Below are positions 10,661 through 19,830 of a stretch of DNA of 64,000 bases, piece after piece (within the stretch, counting starts at the first letter, position 1; each line of letters starts with the position of its first letter). The stretch comes from Diploptera punctata (taxonomy: Eukaryota; Arthropoda; Insecta; Blattodea; Blaberidae), in contig JASPKZ010010273.1 in the NCBI GenBank assembly GCA_030220185.1, positions 1 through 64,000 on the forward strand, in the 5' to 3' direction. A program made the translations under genes and the position numbers. Below the pieces are notes generated by a model that worked only from the letters and a program-made list of their open reading frames with translations, was not told the origin of the DNA and made no database searches.

Positions 10661-10726
10661 GAAGCATGAATCCTATGAGGTGAGTTATTTAAACAATATG
10701 TTCTCTGATGATTTTTACCCCATAGA

Positions 10727-11640
10727 TGTTTAATGTGTTAGCTTTGCTAGGTTCCTGAGAGAAAGCATGTTGGACGACCCCATTTTTTTTGTAAGAATTC
10801 GTGAAAATAGAAGCTGCCTGTTTGTTGGAAATATATAGAAGAAATTTGTAGTGCTAAGTCTTTGAAATGGCATCTAAGAGGGTGTGTGGTGATGATCGTG
10901 ACAGGATTCTGAGTTTATTAGAGAGTTTTGTACTCGAAACATTATACAGAACACCGACAGGAAAACTGAGGAGGGTAAAAGGGCAAAAACCTAGGGAAGA
11001 AATAAAAAAACCAAGACTCTGCCTGAAGTACCAGGATGCAAGGCGTTGACTTGCAAAGACCAGATCACTGCCCTTTTTCCTATAATGCGTTGCACTGTAA
11101 AAGGATACAGAAAATAATTTTTCTATTTGCTGGACATATTTATGTTTAACTCTTTTGTGGTCTACAATAATTTCATAGATAGCAAGACAGCATATTCGAC
11201 CTTCAGAATAGTTGTCGCCAAACAGTTATTGGAGACAATTCAGCTGCCATCCTACATCATCAAGCACAACCCCTGTCAGTTTACAGGCAAGGAACTGAGC
11301 TCACAATCCATTGTATATCCCCAGCACAGACAATAAAAAGAAACCCTACAAATGTGTTTTCAAAACAGAACAAAATAAGTGAAACTACATTTCAGTGCAA
11401 AAAGTGTGAAGTTCCACTTCATGTCCCGGAATGTTTCGAGAATTACCACACCAAAATATCGCTATAAGCAAGTACATTTATTCAGAAGCCTTCACTAAAA
11501 TTTCTAAAGGAAAATATTTATTAAATTCCATTCTACGTGCATTTTTGTGTTTGTATGTAAAGAGCATGACATCTCCTGTCTTCTGTGGCCATTTAAATCT
11601 GAGTGGAGGGGAAAGTTAGCAGGCATTTAAATAAGAGTCC
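10727..11640. other. Intronic sequence, no feature identified
   Basis: Slightly higher GC. Small frames (10867-11049, 11127-11336, 11431-11619) have no recognised motif. The word 'KGQKPREEIKKPRLCLKYQD' in the first may be a remnant of a mobile-element protein; not assigned. Confidence 0.4.
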
Positions 11641-11940
11641 ACTGAGTTAAGCTACATGATCTTCATAGGAAACCAGATCAGTTAAGTCTCGTATACAACA
11701 TTGGGCAGAACATGTGGCATGAATGGAATTTGAAAGAGGGGCATGGAAAATTCTTGTAGGAAAACGTCCAGTTGGGTAGACCAAAAATGAGGTGGGAAAA
11801 TAACATTAACCATGATTTGAGGAAAGTAAATTATACAGGGGATGATTGGAAACCATTAGCTCAGAGTAGGGATGTATGAAGAGCTTATGTCCGCATGGGC
11901 ATGAACCTATGGGTTCAATAGAGTCAGTGAGTGAGTGAGT
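11640..11940 (+). mobile_element. N1 3'-end fragment
   Basis: Remnant of KLHDLHRKPDQLSLVYNIGQ-like, then WKILVGKRPVG*TKNEVGK*-type and HDLRKVNYTGDDWKPLAQSR-type sequence, ending GTGAGTGAGTGAGTTAG. It corresponds to the last ~300 bp of the full-length N1 copy; 5'-truncated and frameshifted. Confidence 0.85.
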
Positions 11941-12079
11941 TAGTAGTCAATGGAAACATAAAAATATTAAAATCAGATCTTGCTTAGTCACAGTAAATAT
12001 AAGGGATTTGTCTATTATTTCAAATGGGGAATAAATTCATAATTAATATGTAGCTCAGCTGAAGGTTTGAATATTATAA

Positions 12080-12300
12080 AGTTGATAAACATTTGTAATT
12101 AATGGAAAAGAGAAAAAATTTTGTCTGAACCAGGAATTGAACCCCGAACCTTCAGCTTGGATGGGAATGAAGCCTGAATTAGCTCGTGGTCAGAGCATCA
12201 GCACAGAAAGCTGAAGGTTCAGGGTTCGATTCCTGGTTCAGGCAAATTTTTTTTTTTCTTTTCATTGATTATAATAATTTGGTTGTGTACATTAATTTAC
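12080..12300 (+). mobile_element. tRNA-bearing foldback element (family D)
   Basis: Inverted arms AAAAAATTTTGTCTGAACCAGG and GGTTCAGGCAAATTTTTT enclose two opposed tRNA-like halves. Plus: GAATTAGCTCGTGGTCAGAG, GGGTTCGATTCC. The same head recurs at 16.6-17.25 and 39.5-40.4 kb. Confidence 0.8.
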
Positions 12301-12679
12301 TTATTTCAATCATAGTAACAGTTTTAGCTTCTTAATATTAATTTAATTGATAAACCTTGCCTCTCTCTCATTAATGATGAAATATTCTTAACGAGAGATC
12401 ATATCATTGCAGACTTAGATTATTTAATATGTAACTGTAATTCTTTATTTGTTAAGTTTGAAATAAAATGTTTAAAATACAGATAAACATTTTGTGCATG
12501 CAACCTAATGCTACCTAATTAGGATAATTATAAAGTAATAGACAATCCAGGAACTTAGCCGCAATCTATTTCTAGTAATTTAAGATTCATAATTCCAAAA
12601 TTCCCTCTTCACACTACCATGATAGAATCCTTAAACTTAATAAAATTAATCTGAGTATAAACTCAGTTTATAAAAGAAG

Positions 12680-12757
12680 ATTACATGAGTTAAATTTGTT
12701 TATTGGTGCTAGTAAAATATTGTATTTGCTAAATATTTTCTGAAATTTGTTATGGAT
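12680..12757 (-). pseudogene. PLE coding fragment abutting a CCP splice donor
   Basis: Minus-strand codons read as NKFQKIFSKYNILLAPINKF-like sequence, matching the PLE segment just upstream of GIY-YIG (KFQKIFDKYNIFLAPINKFS in the 7.3-kb copy). It stops next to the GTGAAT donor of the 12762-12921 exon. Confidence 0.75.
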
Positions 12758-12761
12758 TCAC

Positions 12762-12921
12762 CTTGTCTGCAGCATTCTTATGTAGCATAAGTGGAAACAC
12801 TTGTTCTTGTAAACGACGATCTGCTGTCCTGCGATTCTCACACCCATATATAAAAACATTGTGCTTGCGAGAATGTGCATGAAGATCACAGTACATTTCA
12901 ATTCCACTCTCTTCCATTAAC
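12762..12921 (-). CDS. AGBL2/3-like: CCP exon with third zinc ligand ([13 protein letters not shown])
   Basis: 160 nt: one base, then 53 codons. Acceptor ATATTTCAG|G; donor AAG|GTGAAT. The peptide [31 protein letters not shown]... carries the D-L-H-x-H-S motif; its first His is the third zinc ligand of the M14 site. It ends [11 protein letters not shown] and continues in phase into [11 protein letters not shown] minus-strand PLE coding fragment (about 12680-12757) begins within about five bases of the donor, so the intronic side of this splice site is nearly PLE-derived. Confidence 0.94.
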
Positions 12922-13221
12922 CTGAAATATAACCACCTACATATTCAAACAATTTCAAATTGAAAAAGTCTATAATGTATGAACATCAGTTCATTTTTAA
13001 CCTCACCCCATGGTACAAATAATATAAAGTAAAGAGTTTTATCACAATACAAAATTGCACTTCCCTTTGTTGATTTTCAACAGACTTTCTACAATCTCAA
13101 TAGTTCTTTTATGTTTTTCAAGCTATTCCTGAATTCAATTTCCCTAAGAAACTTATAAATCTCACAAAAATGACCATATCTAACACAATTAATAAATACA
13201 ACTAAAGAGAAAAATGTATTA

Positions 13222-13342
13222 AGTTATGTAGATAGGATGAACATGACACAGCATTGAGAATGTCACAAATGATGTGATGAAACCCTGGGTTTGCGAGGAG
13301 TTATGAAGTATGAGGTGAGTGAAATAAAAAATAAACAATAGA
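13222..13342. mobile_element. Short PLE-derived element, 121 bp
   Basis: Target duplication AAAAATGTATTA at 13210-13221 and 13343-13354. Begins with the GTTATGTAGATAGGA tail and carries the GCATTGAGAATGTCAC...GTGATGAAACC variant ribozyme-like core also seen at 6470 and 37.8 kb, then GAAGTATGAGGTGAG. It lacks long inverted arms. Confidence 0.75.
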
Positions 13343-13354
13343 AAAAATGTATTA

Positions 13355-13520
13355 CATTATTTTTAGTCTGGACATCTTACCTCAATATAGTCTGGGAAAG
13401 CTGACGATAAAACAGAATTGTTTTGAAACATGTTCAAGAACAAATCAACATTAATATTGAGGTAAGATGTCCAGACTAAAAATAATATAATTAAAATAAC
13501 CTCAAAATATAACTTCCTAA
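13355..13520 (+). mobile_element. PLE-derived foldback with intact hammerhead core
   Basis: Arms TTTTAGTCTGGACATCTTAC (left, about 13361) and its complement (about 13466-13487) flank the hammerhead. The end carries AACCTCAAAATATAACTTCCTA, the PLE terminus. A related copy lies inverted at 55.2 kb. Confidence 0.75.
13396..13440 (+). ncRNA. Hammerhead-ribozyme motif
   Basis: CTGACGA 13401-13407, T-rich linker, stem II AAAACA-gaat-TGTTTT (six pairs), GAAA 13425-13428, stem III AC-AT-GT, then TTC. The core is intact; stem I is weak (one or two pairs). Confidence 0.68.
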
Positions 13521-13564
13521 AATTAAATATTAGAAAAATGTATGCCCGATCTGGAATTTGAAAT

Positions 13565-13890
13565 CAGGCAAAAATGTTTTTCTTAGTAGTATTAAGTATT
13601 TAATAAATAAATAGTGAGTCATGAAAATACCTTGTAAACTCTGTGTTCTTCAAACACAGGAACATGGTTTCAGAAGGCTCCCTTCTATCTTCAGCCATCT
13701 TTATGACTATTGAATTTTCGTCGAAAATTAGATGAAAATTCAACAGTCATAAAGAGAGCTGAAGATAAAAGGGATGCCTTCTGAAACCACAGTCCTATGC
13801 TTGAAGAACACAGTTTATGAGGTGAGATGTTCACGACTCACTATTTATTTATTTATTAACTTGACAGCCTCATAATGTTATTTGCCATAA
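13565..13890 (+). mobile_element. PLE-derived foldback
   Basis: Left arm about 13620-13735 (minus) and right arm about 13740-13850 (plus) are inverted copies of a PLE 3' region (TCTTCAGCCATCTTTATGAC against its complement). It ends with CCTCATAATGTTATTTGCC near 13870. The ribozyme core is decayed (AGCTGAAGATAAAAGGG...CTGAAACC). Confidence 0.72.
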
Positions 13891-14189
13891 TTAATTTATG
13901 AAAAAAAAGTATTAAGTATTGCATGCGAAAAGCTTGACTGAGTGCATTAATTTCAATATTGTGTTCACAATTATTAAAGTAAAAATTCACAGAAAATTTT
14001 ACTACTCTCTCTGGGATCAGTCAAGGTGATACATTGTCAACATTACTTCTTGATATTGTATTGGAAAAATGTTCCTTATTATTTCTCCTTTACATGAATT
14101 CCTGTATGCCACAGCTTCTTGTTAAAGAAGCTGCAGGCAGCATATAGAACAAAAAAGTTCATAGCCTCGGCATGGGAATTCAAATAAAG

Positions 14190-14540
14190 GAGACAATTAA
14201 TATGGTTTGAATCGGAAGTCTGGTAGATCAATGGTCAGAGCACTGTTGTACAGAACCACAGACATCAGGTTCAAATCCTGATTCAGGCATATATTTTTCT
14301 CTTCAAATAAAATTTATCTTTTGGTGAGAAGTGATAAATTTAATATGTAAGATCAAAAATATGCTTCACACTGGCTGTAAATGTGGTGTTAAAGAAGCTG
14401 TAAATGACGTATAAAATGAAAAGTTGACAGCCGTGGTGCCTGGGAATTCATATAAAGGAGAGAATTAATATGTGTTTTGAATCAGAAGTTGGTAGCTCAG
14501 TGGTCAGAGTGCTGGTGTACAGAAAGCCTGAAATAAGATG
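14190..14540 (+). repeat. Two diverged tRNA-like repeat copies
   Basis: 14210-14310 and 14480-14540 share TTTGAATCRGAAGTC, GGTAGMTCARTGGTCAGAG and GGTTCAAATCC; the second is cut after the A box. Their upstream stretches (AAAGAAGCTGCAGGCAGCAT and AAAGAAGCTGTAAATGACGT) also match. Confidence 0.65.
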
Positions 14541-14733
14541 CCTCTGAACAAAATTTGTTATCTTTTCAACCCTAATTTAAATCATGATGCTAATGACATG
14601 AGAAGTTAAGGAATTTAATAAAATATTATTACTACTACAATCTTATTACTTTTTCGAATGGTTCTGAGCTTGCATTTACTTCAGAATTAAATATCTTCAT
14701 CTTACATTAAGTAAATAAAAAAGTAAATGATAC

Positions 14734-14904
14734 CTGCGGATCATTAGTTTGGGTGTGCCAGACAGGAGGATATGTTTCTCTGATAACGGTTCGATACTGC
14801 CTGTTGAGATCACGCCCAGTGAGTGAACAACGGTTGTTACCAACGATGACTCCATCAGGGTTGAGCATGGGTACCAGCTTGAAGATGAACTTATCTCGCA
14901 GCTC
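14734..14904 (-). CDS. AGBL2/3-like: CCP exon, VPMLNPDGV / GRDLNR, with a +1 frame anomaly
   Basis: 171 nt. Acceptor GCTGTTAG|GAG; donor CAG|GTATCA. The peptide has [29 protein letters not shown] and [13 protein letters not shown] and D-L-N-R supply substrate-binding Asn/Arg residues in M14 enzymes. The next exon starts G TTA ATG and expects phase 2, but this exon ends in phase 0. Reading the last bases one base shifted (ATG ATC CGC AG|G) gives the expected M-I-R-R-L-M-E-E junction. There is therefore one extra base between VWHT and MIRR, in a run rich in C and A: assembly indel or real frameshift. Confidence 0.92.
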
Positions 14905-15104
14905 CTAACAGCAATGGAACATGATCTAGACAACAGGTTGGAGACAAGTTTTCAAAACCTACTTACATTATATCACACTTCTCACACCAAAGTAAGTTTA
15001 TTTAATCATGCAGAACTCTTTCATATAAAAATATGGTTTTTATAAAAAAAAAATCCCCAAGTCAGTGTTGTGTCTAATTTCTGAAGTTATTTTGAAAAGA
15101 AGAA

Positions 15105-15560
15105 TTAACACTTGAACCAGGACCTGAACTCTGGACCTCTAGTTCTATGCACCAATATGCTATCCATACATAATTCAAGACACGATACAAATGTTAACAT
15201 TTCTTTCTTCATATAGAAATCTCCAATCATCCGAAGACAGATAGACGGCACTAACAAGAGCCAACATCCGGCTTCCATTCAAGAAGTATTTTTAATGAGA
15301 ATTTTACACTGCCTTTTTAAGCAGTAAAGTTTAATATTTTGATATTATATTTAAATATTAATACTTTCCAATACTGGAAATATTATTTTGAAAAGAAAAA
15401 TTAAAGCTTGAACTGGGACTTGAACTTCGGATGTCTGGTTCTACGCATTATAGAATTTAATATGAGGAAAGAAATGTTAACATTTGTATCATGTCTTGAA
15501 TAGTGTAATGTTCAACATACTGGTGTGCAGAACCACAGATCCGAAGTTTAAGTCCTGGTA
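15105..15560. repeat. tRNA-like repeat remnants split by SINE A
   Basis: GAACCAGGACCTGAACTCTGG at 15114 and GAACTGGGACTTGAACTTCG at 15408 are B-box arms on the minus strand; a plus-strand piece at 15520-15560 resumes at 15871 after the SINE. Confidence 0.6.
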
Positions 15561-15562
15561 AA

Positions 15563-15870
15563 GTAAAGTAAAAAGTAAAGTGATCCCACAACAGACCCGC
15601 AGGCCCTTGGGGTAGTAGGAGGTTAAGGCTCCCACTTTTTCTAGACAATCGGCACTTTATGTCAGCTGGGTTGTCAGCCCTGCGTGACGGCCGCCTTTAC
15701 CCCCAGAACAAGCGTCTGGTACTCATTTATGTTAGATGCTGAGTAGACCCCAGGGCCATAGTGCCGCCAGAGTGTTTGGGTCAATTTAAAAATCCTGACC
15801 CCAACGGGACTTGAACCCTCGACCCTCTGGCTTGTAGCTCAGTGCCTTAACCACTACGCTACGGCGTGCC
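15563..15870 (-). mobile_element. tRNA-derived SINE, family A
   Basis: Head GGCACGCCGTAGCGTAGTGG (complement, 15870 leftward) with B box GGGTTCAAGTCCC, body ending ...GTGGGATCACTTTACTTT. It sits in an older tRNA-like element. Confidence 0.9.
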
Positions 15871-15889
15871 CTAGTACAAGTGTTAATTT

Positions 15890-15985
15890 TACTATGTTTT
15901 TATTATTCATTTCATACATCTCAATGATGGATAAATCATATTTGAAGAGAAATGTATGAAATGAATAATAAAACCATTGAAAAAA
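15890..15985. repeat. Mini foldback from family C ends
   Basis: TTTTATTATTCATTTCATAC and its complement enclose AAATCATATTTGAAGAGAAA; no tRNA-like part. Confidence 0.7.
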
Positions 15986-16139
15986 GCCATACTGGCATGT
16001 ATAATGTAATGTATAATTCCCAAATATCCATCCATAGTAATTCTGCCCAAAGGCAGGTCCTTCACTGCAATCATAGCATTTTCATGCTATGCTTGCAGCT
16101 TTACTACGGAAATGTAGGTGTGGTAGCTTCCCGTTGCTT

Positions 16140-16362
16140 TCCACACCGGTGAAGGATGATAATAATGATGATGATGATAAGGATGGTGATGATGGCCATA
16201 TGATTTCGGGGACCGTTTGGGCCTTAAAGTTTTCCTGTCATTTGTCTTACAGGTGAGGAAAAACCCCGAGAAAAACCTCACCCAGAAAAACTGCCCCAAC
16301 CGGGGATCGAACCCGGGCCCGCTGTGTGACAAAGCAGCATGCTACCTTGAGACCATAGTGGT
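16140..16362 (-). mobile_element. tRNA-derived SINE, family E
   Basis: Minus-strand head CACTATGGTCTCAAGGTAGC with B-box CCGGGTTCGATCCCCGG, body GGTGAGGTTTTTCTCGGGG and end CGGTCCCCGAAATCATATGG. The related copy is at 42440-42630. Confidence 0.83.
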
Positions 16363-16364
16363 GG

Positions 16365-16590
16365 ACTTCCCAAATATAAGTCTTCTTAATAAAGAAGCCA
16401 CCATTTGCAAAGATAGAAGCAAAGGCTTCACAGCATTTGGTGAGTGGGAATTACAACGTATATAGAGAAATATTTGTGTTTAGATTGGTACTTGCTCCAG
16501 TAGCTCAGTCGGTAGAGCACTTGGTCTAGAAAACCAAAGGTCTCGGGTTCAAGCCCCAGTCTGAGCATATAATTTTTCTCTTCAAATATG
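16365..16590 (+). mobile_element. tRNA-bearing element (family C)
   Basis: Body homologous to 30260-30370, then tRNA-like AGTAGCTCAGTCGGTAGAGC and GGGTTCAAGCCCC, ending AATTTTTCTCTTCAAATATG. Confidence 0.82.
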
Positions 16591-16604
16591 TTAATTTTTT
16601 TAAT

Positions 16605-17255
16605 TAATATTGAGAAGCTAAAGCTATTACTATGATAGAAATAAGTAAATTAATGAACACAATTAAATTATTGTAAATCAAAGGTAAAGAGAAAAATGTT
16701 TGCCTCAACCGGGAATCAAACCCCGAACCTTTAGCTTTCTGTGCTAATGCTTAGACCACTGAGCTAATCCAGGCTTCATTCCCATCCAAGCAGAAATCCT
16801 TCCTTTACCTTACTCTACTGGTCCCACATTCAATTGCAATGAATCATCACTCACAAATACACAATGAATGGCTTCTACCTGAAGAAGACATGAAGGGACT
16901 CCACACAGCTATAGTATTATTTATTAAATTAATATTGAGAAGCTAAAGCTATTACTATGATAGAAATAAGTAAATTAATGAACACAATTAAATTATTGTA
17001 AATCAATGGTAAAGAGAAAAATGTTTGCCTGAACTGGGAATCGAACACCGAACCTTTAGCTTTCCGTGCTAATGCTCAGACCACTGTGAATGATGATTCA
17101 TTGCAATTGAATGTAGGGTAAAGGAAGGATTTCTGCTTGGATGGGAATGAAGCCTGGATTAGTTCAGTGGTCTGAGCATTAGCACGGAAAGCTAAAGGTT
17201 CGGGGTTCAATTCCCGGTTAAGGCAAAAATTTTCCTCTTTACCATTGATTTATGT
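16605..17255. repeat. Tandem units of family D element (about 325 bp)
   Basis: TAATATTGAGAAGCTAAAGC starts at 16605 and 16930, a 325-bp period. Each unit has a minus-strand tRNA-like segment; the second unit ends in an inverted plus copy (17130-17250, CGGGGTTCAATTCCCGG). Head-to-tail plus terminal inversion. Confidence 0.85.
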
Positions 17256-17729
17256 TAATTTTTCTTTTCAAAATAACATGTCCAGTATTGGAAAGTATTA
17301 TAATATTTAAATATAACATCAAAACTAAAAAATTATATTACATTTTAATCCCAGTGGACAGCAATACATGTGACTAGAGGCTAAATTGCCCAGTTTTGAT
17401 TCTGAGGAGCAGAGGGATGGAGATATTTCTTCACTCATTCATGTTCAGATTTGTCCTGAGGCCCTCTCAACCTTCTGTTAAAATGAATATCAGAACTTTC
17501 TTGAAGTAAAGCCAGCTGGAGTGTAAAACTAGCAACCCTACCCCCTTTCATGCTATTGACCAAGTATCATGAATCTTTGCATCCACATCTCAAAATGTGA
17601 ATCTTTGTGTCCTGTAAATGGGTTCCTTGACCTTTTATAATTCAGTTCTTGAAAGATAATTAAATGAATTGATGGCATAAAAACTCTGAAGAGTCAAGAT
17701 ATGATGCAATTCTTCTGCCTTAGGATTTA

Positions 17730-17965
17730 TAAACTAAAAAACTAAGAAAGAAAAATTAATGAATTTTGAAATTCCTGGGGAAGTTGATTTGATTGGGAGG
17801 TTCATTGGTCAACCAACACATGGAGTAAGAAGCAGTACTTCTAGACGACAGAATATTGGTCATGTAACTACTGAAGATGTAACCACTAAGGTTATGAAAC
17901 TGGTATAATTAGAAGACAGGACATGAGGTGAGGTGGAAAGAATTTTATTTTAAATTTTATAAACA
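17730..17965 (+). mobile_element. PLE 3'-end fragment
   Basis: Reads LMNFEIPGEVDLIGRFIGQP, then SRSSTSRRQNIGHVTTEDVT in the plus strand, the PLE C-terminus. It contains the hammerhead at 17866-17910 and ATGAGGTGAGG after it. Confidence 0.82.
17866..17910 (+). ncRNA. Hammerhead-ribozyme motif in PLE 3' region
   Basis: CTGAAGA 17871-17877, stem II TAACC-actaa-GGTTA (perfect), GAAA 17896-17899, stem III AC-TG-GT, A17 at 17905, stem I AACTA/TAATT with one mismatch. The PLE stop codon TAA begins exactly after the predicted cleavage site. Confidence 0.78.
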
Positions 17966-18401
17966 AATTCATTAATATTCCAATTCAAATAGTTTTCAAG
18001 AGACTGAATTAACCATGCCCCACACTTTCTAATACAGCTGGAAGTCAAACATTATGTCCTTTTACTAGCAGCAAGTTTTAACTATGGACTGGACTTCAAT
18101 ATGACCAATTGTTTAATAATATGAAATCAAAGTCAAGACCTCTATATTGGCATTCTGAAATGAATACATAAAAATTAAGCATAAAACTACTGATGTAATT
18201 GGTATTTTGAGGAGAAAACCAATATAACACACTTTCAATATTCTGAATTATTGTGATGCCTTAAAAGTATGAATAACAAAAATTAGATACTTTCTATTTT
18301 TTTTTTTTCATATTTAAGCAATACAGAAGATTATTACTTCCATTTTAAGAATTTCTTCATTACACTGGTTACTTCATAATAATTATCGAACATTTACTCA
18401 C

Positions 18402-18512
18402 TCGAGCCTGTAAGCTATCTCCTGTTAGAAAATCCAAGAAACCTTTCATCATCCATGAAGCTGGAGTTTCACCAGGGTGGACTCGAGCAGTTACTACTAT
18501 TGCCTTTTTCTT
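18402..18512 (-). CDS. AGBL2/3-like: CCP exon with HPGE zinc-binding motif
   Basis: 111 nt, 37 codons, phase 0 to 0. Acceptor GTTTGCAG|AAG; donor CGA|GTGAGT. The peptide reads [20 protein letters not shown] then [18 protein letters not shown]12 and E15 of the exon form the HxxE half of the M14 zinc site. P-A-S-W-x-M-x-G-x-L-x-F-L is the usual CCP continuation. It joins directly to [10 protein letters not shown] of the next exon. The zinc ligands are intact. Confidence 0.95.
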
Positions 18513-18619
18513 CTGCAAACAAACAGCAAATTAGATTCTCACTTTATGAAATATCTTTACAGTTAATAATGTCTTAATAAAAATAATTTCTTGCATTGGT
18601 ATATATATATATATATATA

Positions 18620-18745
18620 ATTGAAGAGAAAAATTTACACAAACTGGGATTTGAACCCAGGTCTCTGGTTTTGTAGGGCACTGGTATACAAAACTAGAGA
18701 CCTTGGGTTAAAATCCCAGTTTAGACATACATTTCTCTTTCCAAA
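18620..18745. repeat. Foldback with opposed tRNA-like arms
   Basis: (AT)n, then GAAGAGAAAAATTTACACAA, CTGGGATTTGAACCCAGG (minus B-box arm), and the inverted counterpart GAGACCTTGGGTTAAAATCC to about 18740. Confidence 0.7.
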
Positions 18746-18754
18746 CATAGTGAG

Positions 18755-19400
18755 AGAATATTCTACCTAAAAATTAGTAAAGAAGAAAAACAATTAAAAA
18801 AATATACCTACCATTATGAAACCCATAAAAAATTTCAGAAAAAATTAGCATATTCAGCATTACAATACAACCAAATAAATTCAGCTTAAGTCATCTTCTG
18901 GAAATAAATAAGGAAATAAAAACCCAACATGAAAAAAGGAATTATCAAATTGTTGTAAGGACTGCAATAAAGTATTTACACAATGGAAAATCAAAAAGAA
19001 ATTTGGATACTTGTACTAAAGAACATTTCAAGAATATTAAAAATAGTAAATAAAAAAATAACCAGCAGGAGCTCATCATTTGATATAGGATTACAAAATT
19101 GAAGAAGACACTAAACTATTAAAACTACAGAAAGACTAATAGAAGTCACAATCTAGAAAAAAAAAATGCATTCAGAAGAAGAACAGAATCATTTAATTTT
19201 GAAGTTCCCAGAGATGAAGATTTGATCTTGAAGTTCATTCTATCTCCCACAGAGATAGCACGAGAAAAGCTGACATTAATGGTTTATTTAAAAAGTTGGA
19301 ATTTAGTGATAATGGGGAAGTGATCCCTAAAACATGTTCAGGTGAGAGGATTATATTTTATGAGGTGGAGTGCAAAGTTTCCAATTCATTAAGTTACAAC
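18755..19400 (+). pseudogene. Degraded PLE copy (C-terminal part)
   Basis: Decayed plus-strand remnants resemble KKKKFKKITYHYETHKKFQK, then SLSHLLEINKEIKT, CCKDCNKVFTQWKIKKKFGY and LYKRTFQEY-type PLE sequence, and end MEFSDNGEVIPKTCSGERII. Many stops and indels; this is the oldest-looking PLE copy here. Confidence 0.6.
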
Positions 19401-19449
19401 AGTTTCCCCACATTATCAACAATTTCTGAATTTAATACTTTCAGAAAGT

Positions 19450-19830
19450 TTGCTGTGCTGGTTCTAGCTCAGGTGGTTCCTGATTATCAGGTCTGGATTT
19501 GATACCTGATAGGGTTGAAAATTTTAAATGTTAAGTTAATTTAATTGTAAAATTTTCAATTTCAGGACCAGGAGGGTGGTGGTGTACAATTTTTTATCTC
19601 TAGATTGTACACCAGATTCTTGCATTAATTGCATTAAATTGCAGTACATGTACTGAGATGGCATGTGGTACTGCTGATAGTGATTCATCCATCGGATAGG
19701 GACGTTAAGTATATGGCCCCCTTGATGTTTTTCGACAGGAGTAAGCTATGTACAGGCATAGGGTTTCACCTTCCCCCTTTCTTCACCATTATCCCTCATA
19801 CAACACACTTTACATAAACATACATTTATC
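19450..19830 (+). repeat. SINE-like repeat
   Basis: TTCTAGCTCAGGTGGTTCCT with GTCTGGATTTGATACCTGAT as a decayed tRNA-like head, then CATCGGATAGGGACGTTAAG and GGGTTTCACCTTCC, phrases I associate with an insect SINE body. Single copy here. Confidence 0.55.

Larger units (their letters stand above)
7321..10715. mobile_element. Penelope-like element, head-to-head palindromic copy, 3395 bp
   Basis: Flanked by an 11-bp target duplication TACCCCATAGA at 7310-7320 and 10716-10726. The left arm (about 7369-8962, minus) and right arm (9117-10715, plus) are near-identical inverted copies. The 8963-9116 spacer is extra 5' sequence present only in the minus copy. Positions 7321-7368 are a terminal 'tail' (including the inverse of CCTCATAATGTTTACTTCCC) absent from the right end. 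Both copies are 5'-truncated within the reverse-transcriptase region. The same left tail, arm layout and right end recur in the 268-bp and 292-bp foldbacks at 24.3 and 33.1 kb, so the whole palindrome was probably inserted in one event. Confidence 0.93.

Noticed and set aside
14697..14933. 78-codon serine-rich frame
   Set aside because: Wrong frame of the CCP exon 14734-14904.
15457..15648. Small proteins with PQGPAGLLWDHFTF or similar
   Set aside because: Read-through of family A SINEs; identical wording recurs at each SINE copy.
16605..17255. CRISPR-like or satellite array
   Set aside because: Only two units of 325 bp with tRNA-like bodies; this is a eukaryotic mobile element in tandem.
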